Shown here: positions 53,960 to 63,795 of the stretch, in pieces
Layout of the letters: every line of letters starts with the position of its first letter
Numbering within the stretch: the first letter of the stretch is position 1
Translations under genes and position numbers: made by a program
NCBI RefSeq assembly: GCF_002979655.1
Contig: NZ_PCPG01000007.1
Span: 1-64,000 of the forward strand
Direction of reading: 5' to 3'
From: Microbacterium sp. MYb45
GTDB lineage: Bacteria; Actinomycetota; Actinomycetes; Actinomycetales; Microbacteriaceae
DNA length: 64,000 nucleotides
Notes under the pieces: generated by a model
What the model saw: only the letters and a program-made list of their open reading frames with translations
Database searches by the model: none
What the model was told of the DNA's origin: nothing

Positions 53960-55183
53960 TCACGTGCTGCGCGCAACGTCGGGCACGACCAGGGCGATCG
54001 CGGTCACCGCGATGCCCTCGCCGCGTCCGGAGAAGCCGAGACCGTCGGTCGTCGTGGCCGTGACCGACACCGGAGCATCCAGGACCGCGGACAGGAACGC
54101 CTCCGCCTCGTGACGTCGGGGGCTGAAGCGCGGCCGATTCCCCTGCAACTGCACGGACACGTTGCCGATCACGAATCCGGATTCGGCGAGCAGCTCGCGC
54201 GTGCGAGCGAGGAAGACGTCGGCATGGGCGCCGGCGTACTCGGGGTGGGACGTGCCGAAGTGCTCGCCGATGTCGCCGAGGCCCGCCGCCCCCAGGAGCG
54301 CGTCGACCACCGCGTGAGCGACCGCATCGCCGTCGGAGTGCCCGGAGAGCGGCTGCTCCCCCGGCCACTCGAGGCCGGCGAGCCAGAGGTTCCCGTCGCC
54401 ACCGAAGGCGTGGACGTCGGTGCCGATGCCGACGCGAGGGATACCCGGGATGTCCACCGACGAGGTCGGGCGTGCCATCGGCGCCGATGCCTCCAGCAGG
54501 TGCCGCGCACGTTCCAGGTCACCGGGAGTAGTGATCTTGAACGCGCGGCTGGAACCCTCGATATGCCGGACCCGGTGTCCTGCGGCGGCGAACAGAGCCG
54601 CATCGTCGGTGTACTCGATGCCGGCGGTCAGCGCTGCGTCATAGGCTGCTTCGAGCTCTGCACGGGGGAACCCCTGCGGTGTCTGCGCGGCAGCCAGCTC
54701 GGAACGGTCCACGGCCGAGACCACCGCGCCCCCCGCCACCTTCTTGAGCGTGTCGACAACGGCCAGCACGGGGATGACGCCCTCCCCCGGGACGACGGCC
54801 CGAGCGACCGCATCGATCTGCGCCGGAGGAGTCAGGGCGCGAGCCGCATCGTGCACGAGAACCGTCTTCACATCGCCCCACAGCGCGGCGAGACCTGCAG
54901 CGACGGACTGCTGCCTGGTCGCGCCACCGACCACGACACGGCCGAGGTCGCGTCTATCGCCTGCCGCCGCATCCAGCTCCGCCAGTGCGTCACCTTCGTA
55001 TCCGGCCGGTGCGACGACGATGACCTGGGCGGGTTCCGCGGCGAAGACGCCGTCGAGCGCGTGGCGGAGGATCGAGTGCGCGTCGATTCCGACGAGGGCC
55101 TTCGGCGCCCCCGCATCCAGCCGGGTGCCGGAACCGGCGGCGACGACGATGATCGCGGTGTCGGGTACGGGAAGCAGAGTCAC
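53960..55183 (-). CDS. ispDF: Bifunctional IspD/IspF (MEP pathway)
   Basis: A 407-residue fusion. Residues 1-232 form IspD (VVAAGSGTRLDAGAPKAL at the CTP site, VHDAARALTPP, then ITTPGDLERA), which makes CDP-ME. Residues 248-403 form IspF (GTDVHAF and SGHSDGDAVAHAV metal ligands), which makes MEcPP. IspE, the step between, is not in the fusion. The product feeds IPP/DMAPP to the crt pathway. It starts with GTG; TAGCGT at 55190-55195 lies 6 bases upstream (leaderless), just past the carD terminator. Confidence 0.95.
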   Translation of the reverse strand: MTLLPVPDTAIIVVAAGSGTRLDAGAPKALVGIDAHSILRHALDGVFAAEPAQVIVVAPAGYEGDALAELDAAAGDRRDLGRVVVGGATRQQSVAAGLAALWGDVKTVLVHDAARALTPPAQIDAVARAVVPGEGVIPVLAVVDTLKKVAGGAVVSAVDRSELAAAQTPQGFPRAELEAAYDAALTAGIEYTDDAALFAAAGHRVRHIEGSSRAFKITTPGDLERARHLLEASAPMARPTSSVDIPGIPRVGIGTDVHAFGGDGNLWLAGLEWPGEQPLSGHSDGDAVAHAVVDALLGAAGLGDIGEHFGTSHPEYAGAHADVFLARTRELLAESGFVIGNVSVQLQGNRPRFSPRRHEAEAFLSAVLDAPVSVTATTTDGLGFSGRGEGIAVTAIALVVPDVARST

Positions 55184-55212
55184 CGTCTCACGCTACCGTG
55201 TGGCGGGAACGA

Positions 55213-55246
55213 CGAAGGGGCGGATGCCGAAGCATCCGCCCCTTCG
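55213..55246 (-). terminator. Terminator of carD
   Basis: A perfect 15-base stem (55213-55227 with 55232-55246) and CGAA loop lie 9 bases after the carD stop, separating it from ispDF. Confidence 0.78.
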
Positions 55247-55254
55247 CAGAGAAC

Positions 55255-55737
55255 TCAGGAGGCGAGGACCTCATCGAGCAGTGCGCCCGCCTTGTCCTCG
55301 TCGGTCTTCTCCGCGAGCGCGAGCTCGGAGATGAGGATCTGACGAGCTTTCGCCAGCATCCGCTTCTCCCCCGCGGACAGGCCGCGGTCCTGGTCGCGGC
55401 GCCACAGGTCGCGGACGACCTCGCTCACCTTGATGACGTCTCCGGAGGCGAGCTTCTCGAGGTTCGCCTTGTACCGACGAGACCAGTTGGTGGGCTCTTC
55501 GGTGAAGGGTGCACGCAGCACCTCGAAGACATGATCGAGACCTTCTTTTCCGATCACGTCGCGAACGCCGACCAGGTCGACATTCTCAGCAGGAACCTCG
55601 ATGATGAGATCGCCCTGGGTGACGTTGAGCTTCAGATATTTCTTCGCCTCACCCTTGATGATGCGCTCCTTGACCTCGATGATGGTCGCAGCGCCATGGT
55701 GGGGATAGACGACGGTTTCGCCAACCTCAAAAAGCAT
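55255..55737 (-). CDS. carD: CarD-family RNA polymerase-binding regulator
   Basis: A 160-residue CarD, which binds the beta subunit of RNA polymerase and stabilises open complexes at rRNA and other promoters. The N-terminal Tudor-like RID (1-53, [17 protein letters not shown]) and the helical DNA-binding domain (65-150, with the promoter-wedging Trp in [15 protein letters not shown]) are intact. GAAAGGAC lies before the ATG at 55737; a longer frame to 55773 is not supported. Confidence 0.96.
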   Translation of the reverse strand: MLFEVGETVVYPHHGAATIIEVKERIIKGEAKKYLKLNVTQGDLIIEVPAENVDLVGVRDVIGKEGLDHVFEVLRAPFTEEPTNWSRRYKANLEKLASGDVIKVSEVVRDLWRRDQDRGLSAGEKRMLAKARQILISELALAEKTDEDKAGALLDEVLAS

Positions 55738-55872
55738 AAAAACGTGTCCTTTCGGCAACCTCAAGGATACCACAGGGGAGATGCGCTAAGGTTCGCGCCC
55801 CCTGGGCCCCGGGGCCGTCACGACTTACCCATAGAATGGATGCGGACATCCCGCCGGACCTCAGGAGGACCC

Positions 55873-56400
55873 GTGAAATCGCGCCTTGTTGCGTCTGCTG
55901 CGCTCAGCGCTCTCGTTCTGCTCGGCGCCACCGGGTGCACATTCATCACTCCTCAGTCCACGAAGACCGAGTACGCGGCCTCCGACGGAGTGAACATCTC
56001 CGACGCCGACGGCCCGATCGATGTGCGCAACGCCCTCGTCATCGCCACCGACGACGGCTCGGTCGGCAACTTCATCGCCGGCATCGTCAACCCGACCGAT
56101 GAGAGCGCCACGCTCACCATCGCCCTCGCGGACAGCGAGCCGTTCACCGTCACCGTTCCGGCGGGTGGGACGGTGAGCCTCGGCGCCGACGAGGAGCCGC
56201 TGCGCATCGTCGGCCTCGACACCATGCCCGGCGCGACCGTCGAAATGCACTTCCAGTCGGGCGACTCCACGGGCGTCAAGGCCGAGGTGCCCGTGCTCGA
56301 CGGCTCGCTCCCCTACTACGCAGACCTGGTCCCCTCGGAGTCGGTACCCACTCCGACCCCGATGCCGACCGACACGGCAGCTCCGGCGCCTGCGGACTGA
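55873..56400 (+). CDS. LpqE-like lipoprotein
   Basis: A 175-residue secreted lipoprotein: a basic start, hydrophobic helix and lipobox ending ATGC (Cys22), then a beta-rich domain (45-155) and a Pro/Thr/Ala tail. It lies divergent to carD, the position of lpqE next to carD in mycobacteria, and the domain pattern (DVRNALVIATDDG onward) is compatible. The function is unknown; the fold may resemble PCuAC-type copper proteins, but no clear His/Met metal motif is visible. AGGAGG precedes the GTG start. Confidence 0.75.
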   Translation: MKSRLVASAALSALVLLGATGCTFITPQSTKTEYAASDGVNISDADGPIDVRNALVIATDDGSVGNFIAGIVNPTDESATLTIALADSEPFTVTVPAGGTVSLGADEEPLRIVGLDTMPGATVEMHFQSGDSTGVKAEVPVLDGSLPYYADLVPSESVPTPTPMPTDTAAPAPAD

Positions 56401-56419
56401 CCCTCCGCACGGAACACGC

Positions 56420-56453
56420 AAGAGGCCGGCACCCCACGGGGCGCCGGCCTCTT
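56420..56453. terminator. Bidirectional terminator between lipoprotein gene and regX3
   Basis: An 11-base stem (56420-56430 with 56443-56453) with a further CCCC/GGGG pairing in the loop lies between convergent stops. Confidence 0.78.
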
Positions 56454-56459
56454 CGGTGT

Positions 56460-57143
56460 TCAGCCCTCGAAGCGGTATCCGAGACCCCGCACGGTGACGA
56501 GCATCACGGGTTCGCTCGGGTTCTCTTCAATGCGGGAGCGGATGCGCTTGATGTGCACGTCGAGCGTCTTCGTGTCACCGAAGTAGTCGCTCCCCCAGAC
56601 CCGATCGATCAACTGACCGCGCGTGAGCACTCGTCCCGAGTTGCGCATCAGGACCTCGAGCAACTCGAACTCCTTCAGCGGCATGTTGATCTGCTCGCCG
56701 GCGACCGAGACGGTGTGCCGGTCGATGTCGAGCGAGACCCTGCCGCCGTCGAGCACACGCTCGTCGAGTTCACTGTCGGCCTGCACCACCCGCCGCAACA
56801 CGGCGCGCATGCGGGCGAGCAGTTCGCGGGACGAGTAGGGCTTCGTGATGTAGTCGTCCGCCCCGAGCTCGAGTCCCACCACGATGTCGACCTCGGAGTC
56901 CTTCGCCGTCAGCATGATGATCGGCACCGCCGAGGTCGAGCGGATCTGCCGGCACACCTCGGTGCCGGGCATCCCGGGCAGCATCAGGTCGAGCAGCACG
57001 ATGTCGGCGCCCCGCTCCCGGAAAGCCGCGAGCGCGCCGGGGCCGTCCTCCGCGATCTCCACCTCGTACCCCTCACGTCGCAGCAGGTACGCGAGCGGGT
57101 CGGCGAGGTCGGGCTCGTCTTCGACGAGAAGGATTCGGGTCAT
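56460..57143 (-). CDS. regX3: Response regulator RegX3 (phosphate response)
   Basis: A 227-residue OmpR-family regulator: receiver with acidic residues at 8-10, phosphoacceptor Asp52 in LLDLMLPGMPG, and Lys near 101 in YITKPY; a C-terminal winged helix (130-226) ending VRGLGYRFEG. Gene order regX3-senX3-phoU-gpm identifies it as the RegX3/PhoP-type regulator of phosphate starvation. The start overlaps senX3 by ATGA. Confidence 0.93.
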   Translation of the reverse strand: MTRILLVEDEPDLADPLAYLLRREGYEVEIAEDGPGALAAFRERGADIVLLDLMLPGMPGTEVCRQIRSTSAVPIIMLTAKDSEVDIVVGLELGADDYITKPYSSRELLARMRAVLRRVVQADSELDERVLDGGRVSLDIDRHTVSVAGEQINMPLKEFELLEVLMRNSGRVLTRGQLIDRVWGSDYFGDTKTLDVHIKRIRSRIEENPSEPVMLVTVRGLGYRFEG

Positions 57144-58363
57144 GCTCTCTCTCCGTTTCGAACGCGCGCGGATGCCGCAGCCTTGGCCGCTTTGCGCGCA
57201 CGCTTCTTCTTGCTCTTCTTGCCCGTGTCGGCGTGCTCGGGGGCATCGATCCGAGGAAGTCGGATCGTGAAGGTGGATCCTCGGCCCGGGCGCGACCACA
57301 GCCGCACCTCCCCGCCGTGGCGCTGCGTGGCGTGCTTGACGATGGAGAGCCCGAGTCCGGTGCCTCCCGTACGCCGGGAACGGGCCTCATCGGCCCGGTA
57401 GAAACGCTCGAAGATGCGCTCCCGATCGGCCTCGGCGATACCGATGCCCTGGTCGGAGACGGCGATCTCGACCACGCCGTCCTCCGCCCGGACGCCGACT
57501 CCCACGCGCGAACCGCGGGGCGAGTAGACGATGGCGTTCGCGATCAGATTACCGACGGCCTCGATCAGGATCTGTGCGTCACCGCGCACCCAGACGCCGC
57601 GGTCGCCTCCCCTGGCGAGCTCCACGCCCGCGGAGTCGGCCTGCACGACATGGGCTTCGATGGAGGCGGCGATGACCTCGTCGATCGCGACCGGTCCCAC
57701 CTTGGTCAGACCGTCTTCGGCCTGGAGCCGGGAGAGGCTCATGATGCGTCCGGTGAGCTGTCCGAGCCGACCCGCCTCCGCCGAGATCCGGGCGGCGAAG
57801 ATGCGCACCTGCGCCGGGTCATCGGCCGCGGACTCGATCGCTTCGGCGAGGAGGCTCACCGCACCCACCGGTGTCTTCAGTTCGTGGCTCGTGTTCGCGA
57901 CGAAGTCCCGACGCATCTGATCGAGCCGCTCCTGCTCCGTGACGTCGCGGATGATCAACAGGACCAGGCGGGTGCCGATCGCGCTCGCACGAGCCGAGAC
58001 GAGTCGCGGATCGAGGCTCAGTCCGCCTCGCGTGATGCGCATCGATTCGGTGGCCGTACCGCCGGCCGTCCTGACCCCGCGCACCAGCTGACGCAGCTCC
58101 GGATTGTCGAGCGTCGAGCCGACCTCGATCCCGAACCTGCTCGCAGCGTCCGACGCCGCGAGCACCAGCCCCGACGTGTCGACCACTCCGGCCGCGTCGT
58201 CCATGCTGTGCAGCACATCGGTGATGCCGGGAGGGATCGCCAGCGACGTCTCTTCCTGAACCCGGGCCCGCGCCCGATAGGCCCACACCACGAGCAGGGA
58301 GAGGCCGACGCCGATCACCAGCCCGATGGCGAGCGAAGACAGCGCGAGCTGCGGCAAGGTCAT
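57140..58363 (-). CDS. senX3: Sensor histidine kinase SenX3
   Basis: A 407-residue kinase with one or two N-terminal helices (7-30), a PAS-like domain (44-145), HisKA with His160 in NTSHELKTPVGA and a HATPase domain (about 255-365; DQGIGI, GGTGLGLSI). The C-terminal 25 residues are Lys/Arg-rich (KKSKKKRARK). It is the partner of RegX3. The ATG at 58363 has no ribosome site; a GTG 24 bases further upstream (58387) is an alternative start. Confidence 0.92.
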   Translation of the reverse strand: MTLPQLALSSLAIGLVIGVGLSLLVVWAYRARARVQEETSLAIPPGITDVLHSMDDAAGVVDTSGLVLAASDAASRFGIEVGSTLDNPELRQLVRGVRTAGGTATESMRITRGGLSLDPRLVSARASAIGTRLVLLIIRDVTEQERLDQMRRDFVANTSHELKTPVGAVSLLAEAIESAADDPAQVRIFAARISAEAGRLGQLTGRIMSLSRLQAEDGLTKVGPVAIDEVIAASIEAHVVQADSAGVELARGGDRGVWVRGDAQILIEAVGNLIANAIVYSPRGSRVGVGVRAEDGVVEIAVSDQGIGIAEADRERIFERFYRADEARSRRTGGTGLGLSIVKHATQRHGGEVRLWSRPGRGSTFTIRLPRIDAPEHADTGKKSKKKRARKAAKAAASARVRNGERA

Positions 58364-58579
58364 GTCATAAGCGTAGAGTGCGTTCACCGTCCGTCCGGCG
58401 GGTTTCCGCGCCCTGGGGGGAACAGGAGAAGTACTATTCACGTGCTGGGCACCGTTCGTTAACCTTCGAAGCAGACAATCGCTTCGGGCTTGTGCGGGAG
58501 CACAGACCTGCTCCTGTGCGGACGACCCGCCTTCTCGCGCTGACTCAGCCGAGATCCGAATGAAAGGTTGCGCCCCAAC

Positions 58580-59290
58580 ATGCGCGAAGTCTTCCACCAG
58601 TCCCTCGAGGACCTCCAGAATCGCCTCGTCGAGATCGCCGACCTCGTCACGGTCTCCATCGACAAGGCCACCAGGGCTTTCGCCACCAGCGACGTGGCCC
58701 TCGCCGAAGAGGTCATCGCGGACGACGCGAAGATCGACGAGCTGGCCGTGGCCCTCGACGAGCAGGCCATCGAGATCCTCGCCCGCCAGCAGCCGGTCGC
58801 CCGCGACCTGCGCATCGTCGTCACCGCACTCCGCGTGAGCGCCTCACTCGAGCGCATGGGCGACATGTCCGAGCACATCGCCCAGCTCGCCCGACTCCGC
58901 TTCCCCGAGCGGGCCATCCCGAAGGGGCTCAAGGGCACCTTCGTGAAGATGGGCGAGCTCGATGTCGAGGTCGCGCGTACGCTCTCGGAGCTGCTGCGCA
59001 CCCAGGACCTGCGTTTCGCCGACGCGATCCGCAACGCGGACGACGACGTCGACGAGCTGCACGCCACGGTCTTCGAGAAGGTGCTCAGCGACAACTGGAA
59101 GGGTGAGGCCACGGCCACCGTCGACGCGACGCTCGCCAGCCGCTACCACGAGCGCTTCGCCGACCACGCGGTGGCCGTCGCGAAGAAGGTCGTCTACCTC
59201 GCCACCGGCGACTGGGCGGTCGAGGAGGAGGACATCCCCCTCGCCGTCGAACAGCAGGAACTCGAGCAGCAGGAGTTCGGGCACGCCTGA
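58580..59290 (+). CDS. phoU: Phosphate-signalling protein PhoU
   Basis: A 236-residue PhoU with two three-helix repeats and metal-binding acidic clusters (ASLERMGDMSEHIA near 97-110 and RYHERFADHAVAVAKKV near 190-206). It restrains the SenX3/RegX3 response when phosphate is adequate. It is divergent from senX3 across 216 bases that contain GTTCACC-like sequence (58382-58388), which could be part of a RegX3 box, though I could not confirm the paired repeat. An acidic, Gln-rich tail ends the protein. Confidence 0.93.
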   Translation: MREVFHQSLEDLQNRLVEIADLVTVSIDKATRAFATSDVALAEEVIADDAKIDELAVALDEQAIEILARQQPVARDLRIVVTALRVSASLERMGDMSEHIAQLARLRFPERAIPKGLKGTFVKMGELDVEVARTLSELLRTQDLRFADAIRNADDDVDELHATVFEKVLSDNWKGEATATVDATLASRYHERFADHAVAVAKKVVYLATGDWAVEEEDIPLAVEQQELEQQEFGHA

Positions 59291-59300
59291 CCCGCGCCCC

Positions 59301-59348
59301 GGAAGGACGAAGCCCCCGATACGACCGCATCGGGGGCTTCGTCCTTCC
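59301..59348. terminator. Bidirectional terminator between phoU and gpmA
   Basis: A perfect 20-base stem (59301-59320 with 59329-59348) and an 8-base loop, the longest perfect hairpin in the window, lie between convergent stops. Confidence 0.82.
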
Positions 59349-59356
59349 GGAGGCTC

Positions 59357-60106
59357 TTACTTCTTGCCCTGGGCCGCGACGGCGGCGGCACCGGCAGCAG
59401 CAGCCTCCGGGTCGAGGTAGCGACCGGGGCCGGTGGGCACGTTGTTCTCGTCCAGCTCGTAGACCAGCGGGATGCCGGTCGGGATGTTCAGCTCGGCGAT
59501 GTCGTCGTCGCTGATGCCCTCGAGGTGCTTCACGAGACCCCGGAGCGAGTTGCCGTGCGCCGTGACGAGCACGGTCTTGCCGGCCTCGAGGTCGGGCACG
59601 ATGGCGCTCTCCCAGTACGGAAGCAGACGGTCGATGACGAGTTTGAGCGACTCGGTGCGCGGCACCTCGCCGTCGATGCCCGCGTAGCGGACGTCGTTCA
59701 CCTGGCTGAACTCGCTCTCGTCGTCGAGCACGGGCGGCGGCACGTCGAACGAGCGGCGCCAGAGCTGGAACTGCTCGGGACCGAACTCCTCGAGCGTCTG
59801 CGCCTTGTCCTTGCCCTGCAGAGCACCGTAGTGGCGCTCGTTGAGCCGCCAGGACCGGGTCACCGGGATCCACAGACGATCGGCGGCGTCGAGCGCGATG
59901 TTCGCCGTCTGGATCGCACGGCTCAGCAGCGAGGTGTGCAGCACATCGGGGAGGATGCCGGACTCGGCGAGCAGCTCGCCGCCGCGGCGTGCCTCCTTCT
60001 CGCCCTGCGCGTTGAGGCGGACGTCCACCCAACCGGTGAACAGGTTCAGTTCGTTCCATTCGCTCCGGCCGTGGCGGAGCAGGATGAGGGTGCGCGTCGC
60101 AGTCAT
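59357..60106 (-). CDS. gpmA: 2,3-bisphosphoglycerate-dependent phosphoglycerate mutase
   Basis: A 249-residue dPGM that interconverts 3- and 2-phosphoglycerate in glycolysis. The catalytic His is in [10 protein letters not shown] (near 12), the second in [12 protein letters not shown] (near 186), and [11 protein letters not shown] is conserved. TAAACT at 60113-60118, 6 bases before the ATG, implies a leaderless mRNA. Its place near senX3-regX3 repeats the mycobacterial gpm1-senX3-regX3 order. Confidence 0.95.
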   Translation of the reverse strand: MTATRTLILLRHGRSEWNELNLFTGWVDVRLNAQGEKEARRGGELLAESGILPDVLHTSLLSRAIQTANIALDAADRLWIPVTRSWRLNERHYGALQGKDKAQTLEEFGPEQFQLWRRSFDVPPPVLDDESEFSQVNDVRYAGIDGEVPRTESLKLVIDRLLPYWESAIVPDLEAGKTVLVTAHGNSLRGLVKHLEGISDDDIAELNIPTGIPLVYELDENNVPTGPGRYLDPEAAAAGAAAVAAQGKK

Positions 60107-60166
60107 GTCGCCAGTTTATCCGTGGCCGGCGCCGACGCTCGATTCGGATGCTGGGAGGATGGAGAC

Positions 60167-60985
60167 ATGGCGTCATCTCCCCTCGGCCGGCCGACCCGCG
60201 GCACCACGGGGACGAACCGTCTGCGGCGGAACGACCGCTGGATCGCCGCGAGCGATGCCCTGCGCCGAGCATCCGATCCACTGGTCGTCGATCTGGGCTA
60301 CGGCGCCAGCGGCGTCACGGCATTCGAACTCGCGACGCGTCTGGTCCGGGTGCGCGACGACGTCGAGGTGCGCGGCCTCGAGATCGATCCGGCGCGCGTG
60401 GCCACGGCCGATGCCCAGCTCGCCGAGGTCCGAGCGGGGCGCACACCCTTCGCGGCCGACCTGCCGGTCTCGTTCGCGCGAGGCGGCTTCGAGGTCCCCC
60501 TCCCCGGCGGACGACGAGCCGCGGTGATCCGCGCCATGAACGTGCTGCGCCAGTACGACGAAGGGGATGTCCCCGACGCGTGGGGCCGGATGGCGTCACG
60601 GTTATCCCCCGGCGGCCTGCTGTTCGAGGGAACCTGCGATGAGATCGGCCGCGTCTCGAGCTGGATCGACGTCGATGCGCACGCCGTGCCGCTGCGCTTC
60701 ACGATCTCGCTGCGGCTCGCCGACCTCGAGAGGCCGAGCATCGTCGCGGAACGGCTGCCGAAGGCGCTCATCCACCGCAACATCCCGGGGGAACGCATCC
60801 ACGCACTGCTGGTCGAGCTCGACCGCGAGTGGGAGCGGGCCGCACCCCTGTCGACGTTCGGTGCCACACAGCGTTTCCTCGCCGCGGTGGGAGCTCTTCG
60901 CGCGCAGGGGTGGCCGGTGCTCGGCGGACGGACACGCTGGCGGCTGGGTGAGCTCACGCTGCCGTGGGCGGCCGTCGCCCCCTGA
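60167..60985 (+). CDS. Class I SAM-dependent methyltransferase
   Basis: A 272-residue protein. The SAM motif I is PLVVDLGYGASGVTAFELA (about 41-59), followed by the acidic end of strand 2 in VRGLEIDPAR (near 74-83). A C-terminal half rich in Arg and Leu is particular to this actinobacterial group. The substrate is unknown. GGGAGG lies before the ATG. It is divergent from gpmA across 60 bases. Confidence 0.82.
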   Translation: MASSPLGRPTRGTTGTNRLRRNDRWIAASDALRRASDPLVVDLGYGASGVTAFELATRLVRVRDDVEVRGLEIDPARVATADAQLAEVRAGRTPFAADLPVSFARGGFEVPLPGGRRAAVIRAMNVLRQYDEGDVPDAWGRMASRLSPGGLLFEGTCDEIGRVSSWIDVDAHAVPLRFTISLRLADLERPSIVAERLPKALIHRNIPGERIHALLVELDREWERAAPLSTFGATQRFLAAVGALRAQGWPVLGGRTRWRLGELTLPWAAVAP

Positions 60986-61127
60986 GCAAACCGCTGCCGG
61001 ATGTAGTCATGCGGCATTCCGGTGAGCACACTGTGGCCCCACAGCAACATGTAACGTGTTAGCTGGCGTTCGCATGCGCCGAGGTCGGCAGCACAGTGGC
61101 TGCAGAACTCCGAGGACAGGAGATTGA

Positions 61128-62645
61128 ATGGCGATCACCGATCCCCCACGGGAGCACGATCCCGCGGCGGCACAGGAGAACAGGCGTGAGCGCCTCGGAG
61201 ACGTCGCAACCGCAGTTCAGGACTTCTCGCACGAGCAGAGGGGATATCGCACCGCCCTGAAACCGCGACACCTGCAGATGATCGCGCTCGGGGGCGCGAT
61301 CGGCACCGGGCTCTTCATGGGTGCTGGGGGACGATTGCACTCCGCAGGGCCCCTGCTCGCAGTGTCGTACCTGGTGTGCGGTGTCTTCGCATTCTTCATC
61401 CTCCGCGCTCTGGGTGAGCTCGTGATCCATCGGCCGTCGTCGGGGTCCTTCATCTCGTATGCGCGGGAGTTCTACGGGGAGAAACTGGCGTTCGCGGCAG
61501 GCTGGCTCTACCTGCTCAACTGGGGCATGGTGGCGATCGTCGACTCCACGGCCGTCGCGTTGTACGTGCACTACTGGTCGGTCTTCGACGTGCTTCCGCA
61601 ATGGCTTCTCGCTCTGATCGCGCTCATCGTCGTGGTCGGACTCAACCTCGTCTCCGTGCGACTGTTCGGCGAGATGGAGTTCTGGTTCTCGATCGTGAAG
61701 GTCGCAGCGCTCACGCTGTTCCTCGTCCTGGGGATCGTGTTCCTCGCTGCCGGCTGGAAGACGGATCAAGGCGCGACGGGGCTGGCGATGCTCGCCGAAC
61801 ACAACGGCTTCATGCCGGAAGGAGTGCTCCCCGCGGTCATCGTGATGCAGGGAGTCGTGTTCGCGTATGCGTCGATCGAACTTGTGGGCACCGCTGCCGG
61901 CGAGACAGAGAACCCCGAGAAGCTCATGCCCCGCGCCGTGAACTCGGTCATCCTCCGCATCGGAGTCTTCTACGTGGGCTCCGTGCTGCTGCTCGCGCTC
62001 CTGCTGCCGTACACCGTCTACCAGGCCGGCGAGAGCCCCTTCGTGACGTTCTTCTCACACGTCGGCGGGCCCGAGGTCGGCGCCGTGGCCGGCAGCATCA
62101 TGAACTTCGTCGTCATCACCGCCGCCGTCTCGGGCCTCAACGCCGGCCTGTACTCCACGGGCCGGGTCTTCCATTCGCTCGCCGCCTCCGGAGCCGCCCC
62201 GGCGGTGGCCGGTCGGATGAGCAAGCGTGGCGTTCCCGTCGCCGGCATCGTCTTCACCGGGCTGTTCGCTCTCGGTGGTGTGCTTCTGAACGCGGTCGTA
62301 CCCGACGATGCCTTCGAGATCGTACTGAACATGTCGGCGCTCGGGATCATCGCCGCGTGGGCGACGATCATCCTCTGCCAGCTCCAGCTGCATCGACTCG
62401 CGAAGCAGGGTCGGCTCGAGCGCCCGGCGTTCCGACTGTTCGGCGCGCCCTTCACGTCCTACCTCACGCTCGCCTTCCTCGCGGCGGTCATCGTCCTCAT
62501 GGCGTTCGACTACCCGACCGGGACCTGGACCGTCGCCAGTCTGGTCGTCATCATCCCCGCACTCATCGCCGGGTGGCTCGTGGCCCGACCGAGGATTCAG
62601 CAGCTCGCGGCGCTCCGCGCCACGGAGGCACAGCACGCCGAGTAG
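61128..62645 (+). CDS. Amino-acid permease (APC family)
   Basis: A 505-residue transporter with twelve membrane helices. The family opening [23 protein letters not shown] (near 45-67) and the later [23 protein letters not shown] (near 245-267) match the AAT/GabP group that imports proline, GABA or aromatic amino acids; the specific substrate cannot be read. The N-terminal 40 residues are cytoplasmic. AGGAGA precedes the ATG. The 142-base upstream gap contains AACATG-TAA-CGTGTT, an imperfect inverted repeat. Confidence 0.9.
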   Translation: MAITDPPREHDPAAAQENRRERLGDVATAVQDFSHEQRGYRTALKPRHLQMIALGGAIGTGLFMGAGGRLHSAGPLLAVSYLVCGVFAFFILRALGELVIHRPSSGSFISYAREFYGEKLAFAAGWLYLLNWGMVAIVDSTAVALYVHYWSVFDVLPQWLLALIALIVVVGLNLVSVRLFGEMEFWFSIVKVAALTLFLVLGIVFLAAGWKTDQGATGLAMLAEHNGFMPEGVLPAVIVMQGVVFAYASIELVGTAAGETENPEKLMPRAVNSVILRIGVFYVGSVLLLALLLPYTVYQAGESPFVTFFSHVGGPEVGAVAGSIMNFVVITAAVSGLNAGLYSTGRVFHSLAASGAAPAVAGRMSKRGVPVAGIVFTGLFALGGVLLNAVVPDDAFEIVLNMSALGIIAAWATIILCQLQLHRLAKQGRLERPAFRLFGAPFTSYLTLAFLAAVIVLMAFDYPTGTWTVASLVVIIPALIAGWLVARPRIQQLAALRATEAQHAE

Positions 62646-62663
62646 AACGCGACGCCCATCGCC

Positions 62664-63794
62664 TCAGGACGCAGCGGGGGCGTCGCGCGGATCGGGCGCA
62701 GACGGACGACGAGACAGCCGGGTAAGGCGCGGGATGTCTGCCGTGGCACCGGCATCCGCCGGCACGATCACCTGTTGGGACGCCGCGATGTCGATGCCGT
62801 CAGCACGCACCACGAGATCGCCGACCGGTGCGCGACGGGACAGGATGGCGAGCGCGATCGGCCCGTCTTCGTGGTGCCGCGCCACCGACGTGATGTGGCC
62901 GACCTCGTCATCCCCCGCGAACACCGTTGCTCCGGGCTCAGGAAGCACGGCGTCGCTGCCGTCGAGATGGAGCGCGGCCAATCGGCGCGGAGGATGTCCG
63001 AGGTTGTGCACCTTGGCGACCGTCTCCTGCCCGCGGTAGCAGCCCTTGTTCAAGTGCACGGCGCTGCGGATCCAGTCGGACTCGTGGGGCAACGAGCGCT
63101 CGTCGACCTCGGTGCTCCACCGCGGACGCCAGGCGGCGATGCGCAACGCCTCGGCGGCGAGGAGCCCGGCGAGAGCATCGCGGTCGAGCGATGCGGCGAG
63201 CGCATCCGCCGCGTCCGCGCTCAGCATCGCGACCCGCCACGCGTAATCCGCAGCCGGATGCTCGGCGACCTCGGCGTACTGGTGCCCCCCGCTGCTGATC
63301 CGCTGCCAGGGGTCGGCCCAGATCAGCGGGCTGCCGTTCGGCGCGAACGCTGCGGCGGATGCCGTCGGGGCCACCGCACCTCCGTCGATGTAGCCGATCG
63401 GCGCGAGGTCGGATCGCACGTCGACCGTGGCTTGCGTGCGGAACTTCATGCGGGTCAACCAGCCCGCGAGTGCATCGGCATCGCCGGCGTCGGCAAGGAG
63501 CCAAGTGGATGTGCCGTCGTCGAGGACGCCGGCCGCGTGCTCCACGCGCCCCTGCGGGTCGAGCACCAGCAGCTCCGTGCTCTCGCCGGCAGCGAGACGG
63601 CCCACCGACTGCGAAGTGATCGAGTCGAGCCAGGTCAGCCGTTCCGGGCCCGAGACCTCGATGATCGTCCGGTCGCCGAGTGGGGCGAGGGCCGCCCCCT
63701 CGGCGAGACGCCGCTGCTCGCGGAAGGCATCACCGAAGTGCATGATCCGATCGCCATCGGACACGACACCGTCGAGCTCGCCGAAGCCCGACAC
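62664..63794 (-). CDS. ygfZ: Folate-binding protein YgfZ
   Basis: A 376-residue GcvT-like protein that uses tetrahydrofolate in repair or assembly of some iron-sulfur enzymes. The YgfZ signature KGCYRGQETVAKV is near 230-242, with the redox Cys. The GcvT-like N-terminal region is EVSGPERLTWLDSITSQ. It starts with GTG one base after the stop of the nitrobindin-like gene, so the two are coupled. A longer reading to 63947 overlaps that gene and is not used. Confidence 0.9.
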   Translation of the reverse strand: MSGFGELDGVVSDGDRIMHFGDAFREQRRLAEGAALAPLGDRTIIEVSGPERLTWLDSITSQSVGRLAAGESTELLVLDPQGRVEHAAGVLDDGTSTWLLADAGDADALAGWLTRMKFRTQATVDVRSDLAPIGYIDGGAVAPTASAAAFAPNGSPLIWADPWQRISSGGHQYAEVAEHPAADYAWRVAMLSADAADALAASLDRDALAGLLAAEALRIAAWRPRWSTEVDERSLPHESDWIRSAVHLNKGCYRGQETVAKVHNLGHPPRRLAALHLDGSDAVLPEPGATVFAGDDEVGHITSVARHHEDGPIALAILSRRAPVGDLVVRADGIDIAASQQVIVPADAGATADIPRLTRLSRRPSAPDPRDAPAAS

Positions 63795-63795
63795 G

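Noticed and set aside
58364..58579. Phosphate (PHO/RegX3) box between senX3 and phoU
   Set aside because: One GTTCACC is present at 58382-58388, but no second copy at the required spacing was found, so it is mentioned only as a possibility.
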